In this document: positions 55,201 to 62,401 of the stretch, piece after piece
Layout of the letters: every line of letters starts with the position of its first letter
How positions within the stretch are numbered: the stretch's first letter is position 1
From: Limnoglobus roseus
Lineage (GTDB): Bacteria > Planctomycetota > Planctomycetia > Gemmatales > Gemmataceae
Length of the DNA: 64,000 bases
Reading direction: 5' to 3'
NCBI RefSeq assembly: GCF_008254045.1
Contig: NZ_CP042425.1
Coordinates: 4,774,001 to 4,838,000, forward strand
Position numbers and translations under genes: made by a program
Notes under the pieces: model-generated
Seen by the model: the letters and a program-made list of their open reading frames with translations, nothing else
What the model was told of the DNA's origin: nothing
The model's database searches: none

Positions 55201-55798
55201 GGCCGGCACCGGCGGCGGCCCCCGGGTGCGGACGTTCGCATTCGACCCGACCGCTGCCGGCGGCGTGTCGCAGTTGAGCGGCCCGATCGGCGACTTCTTC
55301 GCGTTCGACCCGACGGCCCGGTACGGGGTGAACGTCGCAGCCGGCGACTTGGACGGCATCGGCCAGGACAACGTCATCGTCGGGGCCGGCGTCGGCGGTA
55401 GCCCGCTTGTGGCCGTGTACCTGCCCGACGGCACGCTCCAGCGGGAGTTCATGGCCTACGACCCGGACCTGCGGGGCGGGGTGTCGGTGGCCGCCGGCTA
55501 CCTGAACGGCACGCCGAACGCCCAGCTGGTGACCGGCTCCGGCCCCGGCGGCCCGGCCGTCGTGAACGTGTACGACGGGTTCAACGAAACCCCGGACCAC
55601 GTGGTGCCGGTGTTCGATGCCGACTACACTGGCGGCGTGTGGGTGGCGAGCGGGTCGGCCGGCGACCACTCGGAGATCGTCTACGGGGCCGCGTCCGGCA
55701 GTCCCCGCGTCGGCGTGGTCGGCACGAACGGGCTGCCCGTCGAAACCGACTTCAGCAGCTACGATTCGACGTTCCTGGGTGGCGTCAGCGTTGGCTAA
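46238..55798 (+). CDS. Giant secreted multidomain repeat protein (LEDR-type)
   Basis: 3186 residues from the ATG at 46238. N-terminal Arg-rich stretch ends in the planctomycete LEDRTLL motif (36-42). Then a BACON-like domain (about 68-125), NHL repeats (138-388: AVDPAGNIYFADIGHNRV, ALDAAGNVYIADEGDNAI, AVDASGKVYFTDYSGNRF), a second BACON-like region (388-468), an Fn3-like region, two Calx-beta domains (573-681, 683-788), about 21 tandem 69-residue repeats (998-2411), an Ala-rich helical region (2521-2571), a SdrD_B-like domain (GGTVFYDANGNAVLDAGE), and an FG-GAP/beta-propeller-like end (2865-3186; DVNGDGVADVVV). It should be exported and lie on or outside the cell surface, as an adhesin, S-layer-like or fibre protein. 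No cell-wall anchor is visible. Monocistronic. Confidence 0.88.
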   Translation: MGFSFPNWVSSLRRPTRRPIRRFDRLPGGPLSVTPLEDRTLLTTLGTYALLEGPGAGADTNMVVSTGAWTASSSASWLHTSASGTGNGTASFSYDANTGPTRTGTITIDGNSLSVTQAGVGFTAPSQAGLPLINANLYGARGSAVDPAGNIYFADIGHNRVAIYHPANGQVTDLPATGLISPSAVALDAAGNVYIADEGDNAIKKYSAATGTTTTLTNKYTVNDSGPFNIPEGVAVDASGKVYFTDYSGNRFGVYNPADGSTTTLLKPDVLLRPNQLTIDAAGKVYISDSNNGIMKYDPAAATFSVLVSSGYNGSGGMGVDGRGNVYFSDMGNGAVKVYDAQTTAVTTIITGLNRPTGVAVTPAGDVSVLESNTQSFKILPQAYLNADSQTPAATAGSLAIPVVSLNPLALSGALTPKSDQSWLTVTGVSGGQVNLSYTANTAGTARSANVTLLGRTVAVVQAATASTPVVDSPTVAGVASAAATLGGRLASAGTAAVTKRGILYAPTATNPNPTIGGTGVVELDDASTANGTFTKSATGLSPSTAYSFVAFATNANGTAYSAVSSFATQPTVQFAAASESVNEYEGTFSVTVTLSGPATTDVTVPFTLSGTAANGIDYSDVSASPLVIPAGQTSATITGTIIENGYEATDRTIVFSLGSPANAGLGGTPSETLTILSDSPPSVNFATGGQSVSASAGSFSVVVTLSRPSNEVTTVPFTVSGTAVEGTDYSNLSASPLVIPAGQTSAAITGTLLVNSGAASDPTLTFTLGTPINGRAGDTPPYTLTIQEPTIRPTSIDVGGLEFHAAAGFDRAGNAYTSSQTVQVGLVPASGQPFVALLTLQGGTSIDTAEYLVTNQGAVQSIVGGTPMTLLAGGLNAASIAALTGAGLTGLSASAFTVAHLTFTPTTLALTDAGPNGPAVLLGGRLALPYGLSLDVTGSNHVILDSTGTTLSGVTASVLNSSFTLGGLTFSGLSLGASYNAAADQFVLTGGGTASLTTPNGTTTFTLTFGQGATPGIAFTGGSLTTLTAAVTGNFTVRGVAFAAQALTFSYTTATSTFALSGTATATAAGLGNLSVTFGHGATPGLVVTNGALTSLDTTVGSTFAVNGVTFTTQDLDFSYSAATDRFGLAGTATAAVTKLGNLGVTFGYGSNPGLVITNGSLTSLDMTLNSDVTLGGVTIMTKGLEFGYTASNSRYTLAGSATAAVAKLGNLGVTFGYGTNPGLVITSGTLTSLDMTLTTDVTVGGVGITTKGLEFGYSAANSQYTLAGSATANVAKLGSLGVTFGYGANPGLVITNGSLSSLDMTLTTDVTVAGVGITTKGLRFGYTAATSQYTLAGSATASVAKFGNLGVTFGFGSKPGLVVTNGSLTSLDFTLTSDVTVAGVGITTKGLVFGYTAATSQYTLGGTATATVGKLGTLGVTLGYGTNPGLVVTNGSLTSLDMTLNTDVTLAGVTITTKGLEFKYAAANDQYSLMGSATAAVTKLGTLGVTFGYGSNPGLVVVNGSLSSLDMTLTTDLSVAGVGITTKGLRFGYTAANSQYTLAGTATANVAKLGTLGVTFGYGNNPGLVVTSGSLTSLDMTLTTDLSVAGVAITTKGLRFGYSAANSQYTLAGTATASVAKLGNLGVTFGFGTNPGLVVTNGSLTSLDMTLTTDLSVAGVAITAKGLRFGYSAANSQYTLAGTATASVAKIGNLGVTFGYGSNPGLVVTNGSLASLDMTLNTDITVGGVGITTKGLRFGYTAANSQYTLAGTATAAVAKLGTLGVTFGYGSNPGLVVTNGSLTSLDLTLNTDVTVGGVAITTKGLRFGYTAANSQYTLAGTASASVAKLGSLGVTFGFGSTPGLVVTNGSLTSLDMTLNTDITVGGVKITTKGLRFGYTAADSRYTLAGTASATVARLGNLGITFGNGTNPGLVVTNGSLDVLDMTLNSDITVGSVNIATKGLRFTYTAANSQYTLTGTASVAVARLGNLAVTFGYGGKPGLVITNGSLDSLDMTLNSNIRVGSVTFSTQGLRFTYAAANSQYTLTGTASVSIARLGNLSVTFGYGGNPGLVITNGSLDSLDLTLNSQIRVQTLVFRTEGLRFTYTAATDTFTLSGTAGVTILGIGDVAVTFGYGGKPGLVISNGSLDSLDLTLNSKIRVQSLIFRTEGLRFTYTAATDTFTLSGTAGVMILGIGDVSVTFGYGNKPGLLIQNGSLVSLDMTLNTDIRVNAVVFSTKNLNFSYTTATKQFTMAGQAGVGLVGVGGLVVTFGNGGKPGLVITDGSLTSLDMTVGSDFNVGAVKFSGTGLRFQYTAANSTFTLTGSAGVTVAGMNAITVTFGKGSTPGLQVTDGKLVGLDMTVTSDVKVAGFTLAVKDLEFAYTASTNTFTIRGSASLSLGFQSFDIQLGNGAGSQGIIIKDGTLTDLDGKVSSTFSVAGLSFGTVSLHLVYSKASGTFDLDGNADLTLTASLPGFFSKFLSLKSLSTHLGTINLKVHSVAGNNGASYTSFSASLAGYTVGVTVKFNGDVSVTGVSDAIVQGIVDAAAKVAAAAAAAAKAAADAAAAAAKAVANAASKAASTVSNGAKSVGSAIKSFFDNEIAGGTVFYDANGNAVLDAGELFATTGADGSFVLDVPADAPGQLVGFGGINVATNLPNTTVFTAPVNSFVVSPLTALVQSVRTAFPGMTAAEAAVTVATALGIPDSIDLLGDNVIAQALSGNADAARAFDAAVQIAGLVGGTQALVGGSEAVASAAAFGSLATQLGYAAGPLDLTDAAVVQQVLQTTADRTGATLDPAVVAGAAAVLAGINEHIASTPATGGREYMTRVVQSQIAAGTAAVPMLVKAASGEADIDAVVAAQTGPAFAAQAAAIRVGALAAPVSNLSPTYAVAAGVGGAPRVTVYDRQSGTQMADFFSFESTFRGGASAAVGDVNGDGVADVVVAAGVGGAARVIVIDGTKLDEVTAAGEVTPDAVLANFYAFEESFRGGASVALAQLGTGSGLNIVVGAGTGGGPRVRTFAFDPTAAGGVSQLSGPIGDFFAFDPTARYGVNVAAGDLDGIGQDNVIVGAGVGGSPLVAVYLPDGTLQREFMAYDPDLRGGVSVAAGYLNGTPNAQLVTGSGPGGPAVVNVYDGFNETPDHVVPVFDADYTGGVWVASGSAGDHSEIVYGAASGSPRVGVVGTNGLPVETDFSSYDSTFLGGVSVG
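49240..53470 (+). repeat. About 21 tandem 207-bp repeats within the giant gene
   Basis: Units of 69 codons built on the pattern VTFGYGxNPGLVxTNGSLTSLDM, TTKGLRFGYTAANSQYTLAG and TA(T/S)VAKLGNLG. The core copies are nearly identical at the protein level; the first two and last four diverge (IQLGNGAGSQG, VTFGKGSTPG), as expected when expansion occurs in the middle. The exact 207-base period with few indels shows recent unequal crossing-over or strong selection on length. Confidence 0.9.
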
Positions 55799-55815
55799 GT
55801 GGAATGGCAGTGAGG

Positions 55816-55837
55816 CGGGGCAGGGTTTCCCGCCCCG
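55816..55837. terminator. Hairpin between giant gene and GH32 gene
   Basis: CGGGGC-A-GGG-TTT-CCC-GCCCCG: a 9-bp stem with one bulged A and a TTT loop. Sits 18 bases after the giant gene stop and before the convergent GH32 gene; no long T-run, but the strength and position suit a shared terminator. The rest of the 232-base gap shows no gene. Confidence 0.55.
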
Positions 55838-56030
55838 GCGACACCCTTGTCATGGCGGTCCCGGGGTCGGCGACATGTCTTTGTTGACCGGATCGCCGGG
55901 ACGGCGGTCCGGTGCCTTGTTGCCTGTGTACTATCGGCTAATCGACCGTTCGACGCCCCGTCCGGGGTGTCAGGAGTTCTGCGTAGCGGCTGGAGACGGC
56001 TGTGTCTCTCAATACCGTCGGGGTGGGCCG

Positions 56031-57911
56031 TCATTTCGGCGGCGCGTCCGGCCACGCGGACCGGAGCGGGTGAACGGTCAGCGACTTGATCGCGACTGGC
56101 CCGCCGTCGGCCCGGATCGACAGCCCGTTCTCGCCAGGCAGGACGAACTTCGTGAACGACAACTCGCCCTTGTTCACGAACGTCTCGATGGACGTCGTGT
56201 CGATGAGCATCTCCACGGACTTGACCTTGTCCAGCACCGCGGCGGAGCGGCGGTCGGCCGACAGCGTCGTCGCGGTCAGCGTCACCGGGATGCCGCGGGC
56301 GTTGAAGGTCAGCTTCGCCCCGGCGGGGATGTCCACCTCAGCCTTCACGTGGAACTGCCGGCCCGACGGCGCCAGCGGCAGCGACTGCCCCGCCCGCAGT
56401 TGCCGGTCGGCCCACTTCTGCGGCTTGCCGACGTGCAGGGTGGTGATCTCGCTGACCGGCTCGCGGAACACCCGCAGGCCCTTCGGCGTCGTCCGCAGCG
56501 TCAGCTCGCACGGGAACGTCACCTGCTGGTTGAACGGCATGTCCGGGGCGTGCGAGAACCGCATCCACGCGGCCTGCACCCGCCGGCCGTCGCCGGTGTC
56601 GGTGTTGTGCCACGACTGCGTCGCGTAGAAGTCGCCGACGTCGCAGGCGAACCGCGGCGTCTCCTCCTTGAACTCGACGCCGTCGAACGTGCCGATCGAG
56701 TACTTGCCGTTGCCCTGGATCAGCACCCACTTCTTGTTCTTCGCGTCGCCGTCCACCGGCAGCTCGAAGAAGTCCGGGCACTCGAAGCTGTCGCGGATCG
56801 GCTTCTTCTCGTCCGTCCAGTGCAGCAGATCCTTGGACGTGAGGACGTGGTAGCTGCCGTGGCCGTAGAGCATCATCACCCAGTGCTTCGCCGGGGCGTG
56901 CCAGAACACCTTCGGGTCGCGCTCGGGGAAGTCGAGGATGGGGTTCTTGGCGTAGTGCGTCCACGTGCGGCCGCGGTCGAGGCTGTAGGCGAGGCACTGG
57001 CTGCGGTTGTCGTTGCCGGAGTAGAACGCGACCATCGCCGGCTTCGCCTTGTCCGGCGACAGGCCGGCCGTGTTGTCGTAGTCGATCACGCAGGTGCCGG
57101 ACTGCACCGCCTGGTCGAGCTTGTCCTCCCAGAAGGCGGGCTCCAGTTCTGTCCAGCGGACGAGGTCCTTGCTGACCGCGTGAATCCAGCACTTGTTCCA
57201 CCGCTGGGCGAACAAGTGATACTCGCCCTCGTAGTAGATCAGCCCGTTCAGGTCGTTGAGCCAGCCTTCCTCTCGTTCCTTCGGGTTCAGCCGGTTCATC
57301 GTCCACTGGCGGGCGGTGAAGTGGAACTGCGGCCGCAACGACTCCTTGTACAGCGGGGCGATAGCCGGCGACGGCGACTTCGGGGCGTCGGTTTGCACCA
57401 TCGGGCCGACGTTGATGTGCCCCCAGTCGCCGCTGGCCTTGTCCACGAACTCGACGCGGGCCGGCTTGCCGGCGAACTCTGACACGTCCCAACACGCCGG
57501 CGTCAGTCGGTCGCTCCGCCAGCCGGTGGCGCTGCGGACGATCTTGCCGCCGACGAGCAGGTTGACGCAGGTGTGCCGCTCGTAGTTGCCGCCGGCGACC
57601 GTGAACTCGATGTACTTCCGCTCGACCTTGAACTCCGGGGACGTGAGCGTGCCCTGTGGGCCGTCGCCGTCCACCTCGCTGGACGCGACGCCGGCCCCCT
57701 CCGGCGCGTTCTCGATCTCCAGCTTCTTCAGCAGGTCGCCCGTCGTCACCGGGCCGGGCTGGAAGGCCTTCCCCTCGGCCGTCCAGCCGTCGTAGGTCGT
57801 GCCCTTGAAGACGCCAACCGGAATGTCCTCGGCCGCCGGCTTGGCCCCGACGGGGAGGAACGCGAGCGGAGCGGCGAGCAGCGCGAGCAGGGCGGCGAGA
57901 CGTGTTCGCAT
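56031..57911 (-). CDS. GH32 glycoside hydrolase (fructan/sucrose type), secreted
   Basis: 626 residues from the ATG at 57911 with a signal peptide (RTRLAALLALLAAPLAFLPVGA). An N-terminal beta-sandwich (about 30-190) is followed by the five-blade GH32 propeller (about 200-470): WLNDLNG with nucleophile Asp220 (the family consensus is WMNDPNG, so Pro is replaced by Leu), RDP with Asp332, and the acid/base Glu377 in FECPDFFEL. A C-terminal beta-sandwich ends the protein (about 480-626). All three catalytic acids are present. Hydrolyses beta-fructosidic bonds in levan, inulin or sucrose. Last gene of the sugar ABC operon, 8 bases after the permease gene. Confidence 0.9.
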   Translation of the reverse strand: MRTRLAALLALLAAPLAFLPVGAKPAAEDIPVGVFKGTTYDGWTAEGKAFQPGPVTTGDLLKKLEIENAPEGAGVASSEVDGDGPQGTLTSPEFKVERKYIEFTVAGGNYERHTCVNLLVGGKIVRSATGWRSDRLTPACWDVSEFAGKPARVEFVDKASGDWGHINVGPMVQTDAPKSPSPAIAPLYKESLRPQFHFTARQWTMNRLNPKEREEGWLNDLNGLIYYEGEYHLFAQRWNKCWIHAVSKDLVRWTELEPAFWEDKLDQAVQSGTCVIDYDNTAGLSPDKAKPAMVAFYSGNDNRSQCLAYSLDRGRTWTHYAKNPILDFPERDPKVFWHAPAKHWVMMLYGHGSYHVLTSKDLLHWTDEKKPIRDSFECPDFFELPVDGDAKNKKWVLIQGNGKYSIGTFDGVEFKEETPRFACDVGDFYATQSWHNTDTGDGRRVQAAWMRFSHAPDMPFNQQVTFPCELTLRTTPKGLRVFREPVSEITTLHVGKPQKWADRQLRAGQSLPLAPSGRQFHVKAEVDIPAGAKLTFNARGIPVTLTATTLSADRRSAAVLDKVKSVEMLIDTTSIETFVNKGELSFTKFVLPGENGLSIRADGGPVAIKSLTVHPLRSAWPDAPPK

Positions 57912-57919
57912 CGGAAGCC

Positions 57920-59728
57920 TCAGGTTCGGGGTTGTGACGCGGGGTCTATCCGCAGTTGCTCGCGGCGGACGGCCAGTTGCACGTCGGCCCCGTAGCGGAG
58001 CGACTCCACGAACGGCAGGAGCAGTTCCAACACGTCCGGCCGCTGAAAGTGCGTCGGCTTGGTGTCCGGGTGCGGGTAGTAAATGAGGCCATCGACCGTC
58101 ACACCGTCCGGGGCCGTAACCCGCACGTCGAAGAACGAGAAGTCCTCGGCCGGGTCGGTCGGGTGCCACTTCACCTGGCGAACCGTCTGCCGCGGGGCGA
58201 GGACGTGGTAAGAGTGCGGGGCGATGGAGACGTTGACCGTGCCGACGTGGTACGCGGACAGGTCGAGGCCGCGCTGGCGGAAGTGTTCGGCCTGCATCCG
58301 CAGGGTGCCGCCGGGGAACTTCGGGTTGCCGTTAGTGCCCGACGCGACGCCGTGCCCCGGCACCACCTTCGCGGCCACGGTCTGCCACACGTCGGGGACG
58401 GTGGCCCGGCGGGCGAACACGCGGCTCATCGCCGCGCGCATGCGGCCGTCCTGGCGGGCCATGTCGATCGTCACCGCGGCCAGGACGACCAGCCCGAGGA
58501 CGACCTTCTGCAAGTAGCTCTCGACGCCGGTGAGGTTCATCCCGTTCTGGATGACCGAGATGATGAGCACGCCGATCAGGGTGCCGAGAATGCGGCCGGA
58601 TCCGCCGGCCAGCGACGTGCCGCCGACGACCACGGCGGCGATCGCGTACAGCTCGTACATTTGGCCGTAGCTCGGCCCGCCGGCCTTGAGTTGCGACGCG
58701 ACGACCACCCCGCCGACGCCGGATAGCGTGCCGCTGACGACGTACGCGAACAGCAACACCCGCGGCACCCGCACACCGCTGAGCCGAGCCGCCTCGGCGT
58801 TCCCGCCGACCGCGTAGAGGTACCGGCCGATGACGGTGTGAGCCATCACCAAGTGGCCGGCGAGGTACACGGCCAGCATCAGCCCGACGGCGTTCGGCAC
58901 CCCAAGCGTGCGGCCGCGACCGAGCCAGGCGAAGCCGTCCGGGATGTCATAGATCGACTGCCCGCCGGCTAGGAGGTATGCGACGCCGCTGGCCACCTGC
59001 ATCATGCCGAGCGTGGCGATGAACGGCGGCAGGCGGAACGCCGTCACGAATAGCCCGCTCACCAACCCCGCGGCGGCCCCCGCCCCGCCGCCCGCGGCGA
59101 CTCCCAGCAGCATCCCGCCGGCACCGGCCGCGACGCCGCCGACGGCCCGGATGGTGAGCGCCGTGACGACGGCCGACAGCGCGACCAGACTGCCCACCGA
59201 CAGGTCGATACCGCCGGTCACGATCACCAGCGTCATCCCGGCCGCCAGCAGTGCGATGACCACGACCTGACTGGCTACGTTCAGCAGATTCTCGGTCTTC
59301 AAGAACACTGGCCAGCGGTACGACTCGGCGGTGGATACCCGCAGCCCAGGCCGACCGGTGAGGACCGGCGAACGGGCCGCCTTCGGAGTGGCGACGATCC
59401 GCACGTCGGCCCCGGCCGCGTCGAGGGCCTTGCGAACCTCGGGCGGGGTGCCGTCGGCCACGCCGACGACGGTCGCGCCGACTTTCTCCAGCCGTGCCCG
59501 GACCGCGCCGGCGAACACCCGTCCGTCGGCGTCGTCGCCAGCGACGATCAGCACCCGTTCGCCCGCCGCGACCCCGGCCGCGGCACGGTCGCCGGCGTCG
59601 GCCCCGTTCGGGTGTTGCTCCTCGACTGTGACGACGCACAGGATCGCCGCCAACAGCACGAGTACTACGGCCATGCCGTACCGGCCGGCGAGTCGGCGGA
59701 GGAACTGGATCGCAGCAGTTCGGCTCAT
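57920..59728 (-). CDS. Ribose-type sugar ABC permease with two extra domains
   Basis: 602 residues from the ATG at 59728. TM1 (about 18-36, AVVLVLLAAILCVVTVE) is followed by an about 100-residue periplasmic insert with an alpha/beta look (GERVLIVAGDDADGRVFAGA), then the RbsC-type core (about 145-425) with GGIDLSVGS near 172-180 and the EAA-like coupling loop (IGRYLYAVGGNAEAARLSGV). The family is normally about 320 residues. A soluble C-terminal domain (about 430-602) is added, with GTVNVSIAP and VLELLLPFVESLRYG; this part faintly recalls archaeal CTP-dependent riboflavin kinases (DUF120), but I am unsure. Works with the ATPase and binding protein upstream. Confidence 0.85.
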   Translation of the reverse strand: MSRTAAIQFLRRLAGRYGMAVVLVLLAAILCVVTVEEQHPNGADAGDRAAAGVAAGERVLIVAGDDADGRVFAGAVRARLEKVGATVVGVADGTPPEVRKALDAAGADVRIVATPKAARSPVLTGRPGLRVSTAESYRWPVFLKTENLLNVASQVVVIALLAAGMTLVIVTGGIDLSVGSLVALSAVVTALTIRAVGGVAAGAGGMLLGVAAGGGAGAAAGLVSGLFVTAFRLPPFIATLGMMQVASGVAYLLAGGQSIYDIPDGFAWLGRGRTLGVPNAVGLMLAVYLAGHLVMAHTVIGRYLYAVGGNAEAARLSGVRVPRVLLFAYVVSGTLSGVGGVVVASQLKAGGPSYGQMYELYAIAAVVVGGTSLAGGSGRILGTLIGVLIISVIQNGMNLTGVESYLQKVVLGLVVLAAVTIDMARQDGRMRAAMSRVFARRATVPDVWQTVAAKVVPGHGVASGTNGNPKFPGGTLRMQAEHFRQRGLDLSAYHVGTVNVSIAPHSYHVLAPRQTVRQVKWHPTDPAEDFSFFDVRVTAPDGVTVDGLIYYPHPDTKPTHFQRPDVLELLLPFVESLRYGADVQLAVRREQLRIDPASQPRT

Positions 59729-59730
59729 GG

Positions 59731-61230
59731 TCACGGCACCGCCAATCGCATGACTTGCTCCTGGGTCACGGGCACCCGCGGATCGGTGTTGTCGAACTCG
59801 CCGCTGATGCGGCCTTCTCGCATGACGAGGACGCGGTCGCTCATGCCGAGGACTTCCGGCAACTCGGAGCTGACCATCAGGATCGCCTTGCCGGCCCGCG
59901 CCAGGGCGTTGAGCAGCAGATAGATTTCCCGCTTCGCCCCCACATCGATCCCGCGGGTCGGCTCGTCGAAGATGACGACCCTCATGTCGGCTTCGAGCCA
60001 CTTGGCCAGTACGACCTTCTGCTGATTCCCGCCGGACAGGTTGCGGGCCGGCGTCTCGGCGTCCGCGACGCGGATGGCCAGTTGCTGCCGGAAGTGGGCG
60101 AACCGCTCCCGTTCCCGCGCCGCCCGGACGACGCCGGCGGTGCTGAAGCGGTCCAGGTTCGGCAGGCCGAAGTTCTCGCGGACGCTTGCCCCGATGACCA
60201 GCCCCTGGCCCTTGCGGTCCTCGGTCAGCAGGCAGATGCCGTGGCGGAGGGCGTCCCGCGGTGAGCGGAGGGATACCGGCTCTCCATCTAGCAAGACGCG
60301 GCCGGAGTCGAGCGGGTCGGCCCCGAACAGCAGGCGAACGAGTTCGGTCCGGCCGGCCCCGACCAGCCCGGTCAGGCCGACGACCTCGCCGGCCCGCAGG
60401 TCGAGCGACACGCCACGAACGGCGGCCCCGCGGCGGAGGTTCTCGGCCCGCAGCACGACCAGCCCGGTCGCGGTCCGTTCCTTCGGGAACTCGTCGGCGA
60501 GCGGCCGGCCGACCATCCGCTCGATGATTGCTTCTCGTGTGATCTGGCTCGTTGGCAGCGTCTCGACGTGGCTGCCGTCGCGCATGATCGTGACGCGGTC
60601 GGCGATCTCGAACGTCTCGTCCAGACGATGGCTGATGAACACGATGCCGAGGCCGCGGGCGGTCAGGTCGCGGACCACCCGGAACAGCTTGCCGACCTCC
60701 CGCGGTGTGAGCGGGGCGGTCGGCTCGTCCATGACCAGGATGCGGGCGTCGGACAGCAACGCCCGCGCCACGGCAACGGCCTGCTGCTGGGCCACGCTGA
60801 GCCGGGCGACCGGCGTTTCCGGGTCGATCGCCACGTCGAGTTGCGCGAACAACTCCGCCGCCCGCCGGCGTTCTTCGCCGGCCCGCAGCCAGCCGAACCG
60901 GGCCTTCTCCTGGCCGAGGAACAGGTTCTCCCGCGCACTCAGCGTGGGGATCAGGTCGAGTTCCTGATAGATGACGGCCACGCCGGCGGCCCGGGCGTCG
61001 TTCGGCGAGTGGAAGACGCGGGGCGTGCCGTCGATGCGGATCGTGCCCGCGTCCGGCCGGTGGACGCCGGCGAGCGTTTTGATGAGGGTGCTTTTGCCGG
61101 CCCCGTTCTCGCCCATCAGGGCGACGACCTCGCCGGCCCGGACTTCGAGCCGCGCGTCGGCCAGTGCCTGCACGCCGGGGAAGGCCTTGCGGACGCCGGT
61201 CATCGACAACAGCGGCGGGCGGTCCGTCAC
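59731..61230 (-). CDS. Sugar ABC transporter ATP-binding protein (RbsA/MglA type)
   Basis: 499 residues with two fused nucleotide-binding domains. NBD1: Walker A GENGAGKST, signature LSVAQQQAVAVARAL, Walker B ILVMDEPTAPL. NBD2: degenerate Walker A GLVGAGRTE (the catalytic Lys is replaced by Arg, usual in this family), signature NLSGGNQQKVVLAKWL, then VVIFDEPTRGIDVG. Powers import of a monosaccharide, here probably fructose or a fructose-containing sugar given the GH32 partner. GTG start overlaps the binding-protein stop (GTGA). Confidence 0.93.
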   Translation of the reverse strand: MTDRPPLLSMTGVRKAFPGVQALADARLEVRAGEVVALMGENGAGKSTLIKTLAGVHRPDAGTIRIDGTPRVFHSPNDARAAGVAVIYQELDLIPTLSARENLFLGQEKARFGWLRAGEERRRAAELFAQLDVAIDPETPVARLSVAQQQAVAVARALLSDARILVMDEPTAPLTPREVGKLFRVVRDLTARGLGIVFISHRLDETFEIADRVTIMRDGSHVETLPTSQITREAIIERMVGRPLADEFPKERTATGLVVLRAENLRRGAAVRGVSLDLRAGEVVGLTGLVGAGRTELVRLLFGADPLDSGRVLLDGEPVSLRSPRDALRHGICLLTEDRKGQGLVIGASVRENFGLPNLDRFSTAGVVRAARERERFAHFRQQLAIRVADAETPARNLSGGNQQKVVLAKWLEADMRVVIFDEPTRGIDVGAKREIYLLLNALARAGKAILMVSSELPEVLGMSDRVLVMREGRISGEFDNTDPRVPVTQEQVMRLAVP

Positions 61231-62207
61231 GACTTGGTCGCTTCGGCGTCCGCGTCGGCCTTCCGGTACAGCCCCGTCGGGATGAGCGTCACCGGCGGGA
61301 CGGCCTCGCCCGCGAGGTACTTCACGACCCGCTCGACCGCCAGCTTGCCGATGCGGTCGGGGTACTGCACAGCGTCGGCGTAAATCTTCCCGGCCTTGAT
61401 GGCCGCCTTGGCCTCCGGTTGGCCGTCGAACCCGATGACCTTCACCTGCCCCACCTTGCTCGCTGCTTCGAGGGCGGCCACCACGCCGAGGGCCGTCGGG
61501 TCGTTGACGCCGAAAATCAGGTTCACGTCCGGGTGGGCCTGGAGGATGTCCTGTGCGACCTTGAAGGAGCGGTCCCGCTGGCCGTAGCCCGGCAGTTTGG
61601 CGACGACCTTCATTCCAGGATGCTTGGCTACGACCTCCTCGAACCCCTGGATGCGGAGCATGCCGCTCTCGACTTCCGGGTGATCGATGATGGCGACCTT
61701 GCCGGTGCCCTTCAGGGCTTCGACGGCGGCCTCGCCGGCCTGCGCGCCGCCCGCGTGGTTGTCGGTCGCAACGTGGCTCACCACCTTCGCGTCGGCGGCC
61801 AAGCTGGCGATGTCGGCCGTGAACACCGGCACCTTCTTGGCGTTGGCCTCCTGGATGGCCGTCCCGACCGCCTTGCTGTCGGCCGGCGTAAGAATGATCG
61901 CGACCACGTCAGCCGCGAGGAAGTCGCGGACCTGGTCCCGTTGCCGGGCCGGGTCCATCTCGGCGGACACTACTTTCGTCGTGTACCCCTCGGCCGTGGC
62001 CGCCGCCGTGATGGCGTCGCCCATCTCCTTGAAGAACGGGTTGCCCAGCGTCAGGAGCGAGACGCCGATGGTACCGTGTTTCGCTTTCGTGGGCGGCTCC
62101 GCGGGTCCGCCAGCCGGCTCCTTCCCCCCACCACAACCGGGCAGACCCACGACCGTCCCGGCAAGCGGCAAGAGAAACAGAGACGCTAGGAGGTCACGGC
62201 GGGTCAT
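61227..62207 (-). CDS. Sugar-binding lipoprotein of the ABC transporter
   Basis: 326 residues. Signal with RR (TRRDLLASLFLLPLAG) and a lipobox LPG-C at Cys25: a membrane-anchored binding protein, as expected for bacteria with a wide periplasm. The type I periplasmic-binding fold of the ribose/galactose family follows: IGVSLLTLGNPFFKEMGDAI, VVAIILTPADSKAV, VATDNHAGGAQAGE, VNLIFGVNDPTALGVVAAL and VIGFDGQPEAKAAI. First gene of the minus-strand operon. Confidence 0.9.
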   Translation of the reverse strand: MTRRDLLASLFLLPLAGTVVGLPGCGGGKEPAGGPAEPPTKAKHGTIGVSLLTLGNPFFKEMGDAITAAATAEGYTTKVVSAEMDPARQRDQVRDFLAADVVAIILTPADSKAVGTAIQEANAKKVPVFTADIASLAADAKVVSHVATDNHAGGAQAGEAAVEALKGTGKVAIIDHPEVESGMLRIQGFEEVVAKHPGMKVVAKLPGYGQRDRSFKVAQDILQAHPDVNLIFGVNDPTALGVVAALEAASKVGQVKVIGFDGQPEAKAAIKAGKIYADAVQYPDRIGKLAVERVVKYLAGEAVPPVTLIPTGLYRKADADAEATKS

Positions 62208-62242
62208 GGTGGTCGCGCCTTGGGAGAGGAATCTCGACCACC
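62208..62242 (-). promoter_or_regulatory. Inverted repeat in the 5' leader of the sugar operon
   Basis: GGTGGTCG at 62208-62215 and CGACCACC at 62235-62242 (19-base spacer) flank the ribosome-binding stretch directly before the ATG of the binding-protein gene. Could be an operator for the divergent GntR-LacI regulator or an RNA hairpin that hides the start. The region to 62401 holds the divergent promoters; no other feature seen. Confidence 0.4.
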
Positions 62243-62401
62243 CGTTCCGATGGAACTCGAGTGCCGAAGACTAGGGCAGATGCTAGCGATCGCCGAACGA
62301 CGTCGTCAAGGAAGTAAGCTTCACCGCTTCGCGAAAGTTGTACTATCAGCTTCGTCCGAGTGCGTGGCCTGACAGCCCGGTCGCTAGGTCGTAGACCCGC
62401 C

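Noticed and set aside
51377..55669. 1430-residue open frame antisense to the giant gene
   Set aside because: An artefact of high-GC codon bias opposite a real gene; its translation is Arg/His/Val-rich with no domains and no ribosome site.
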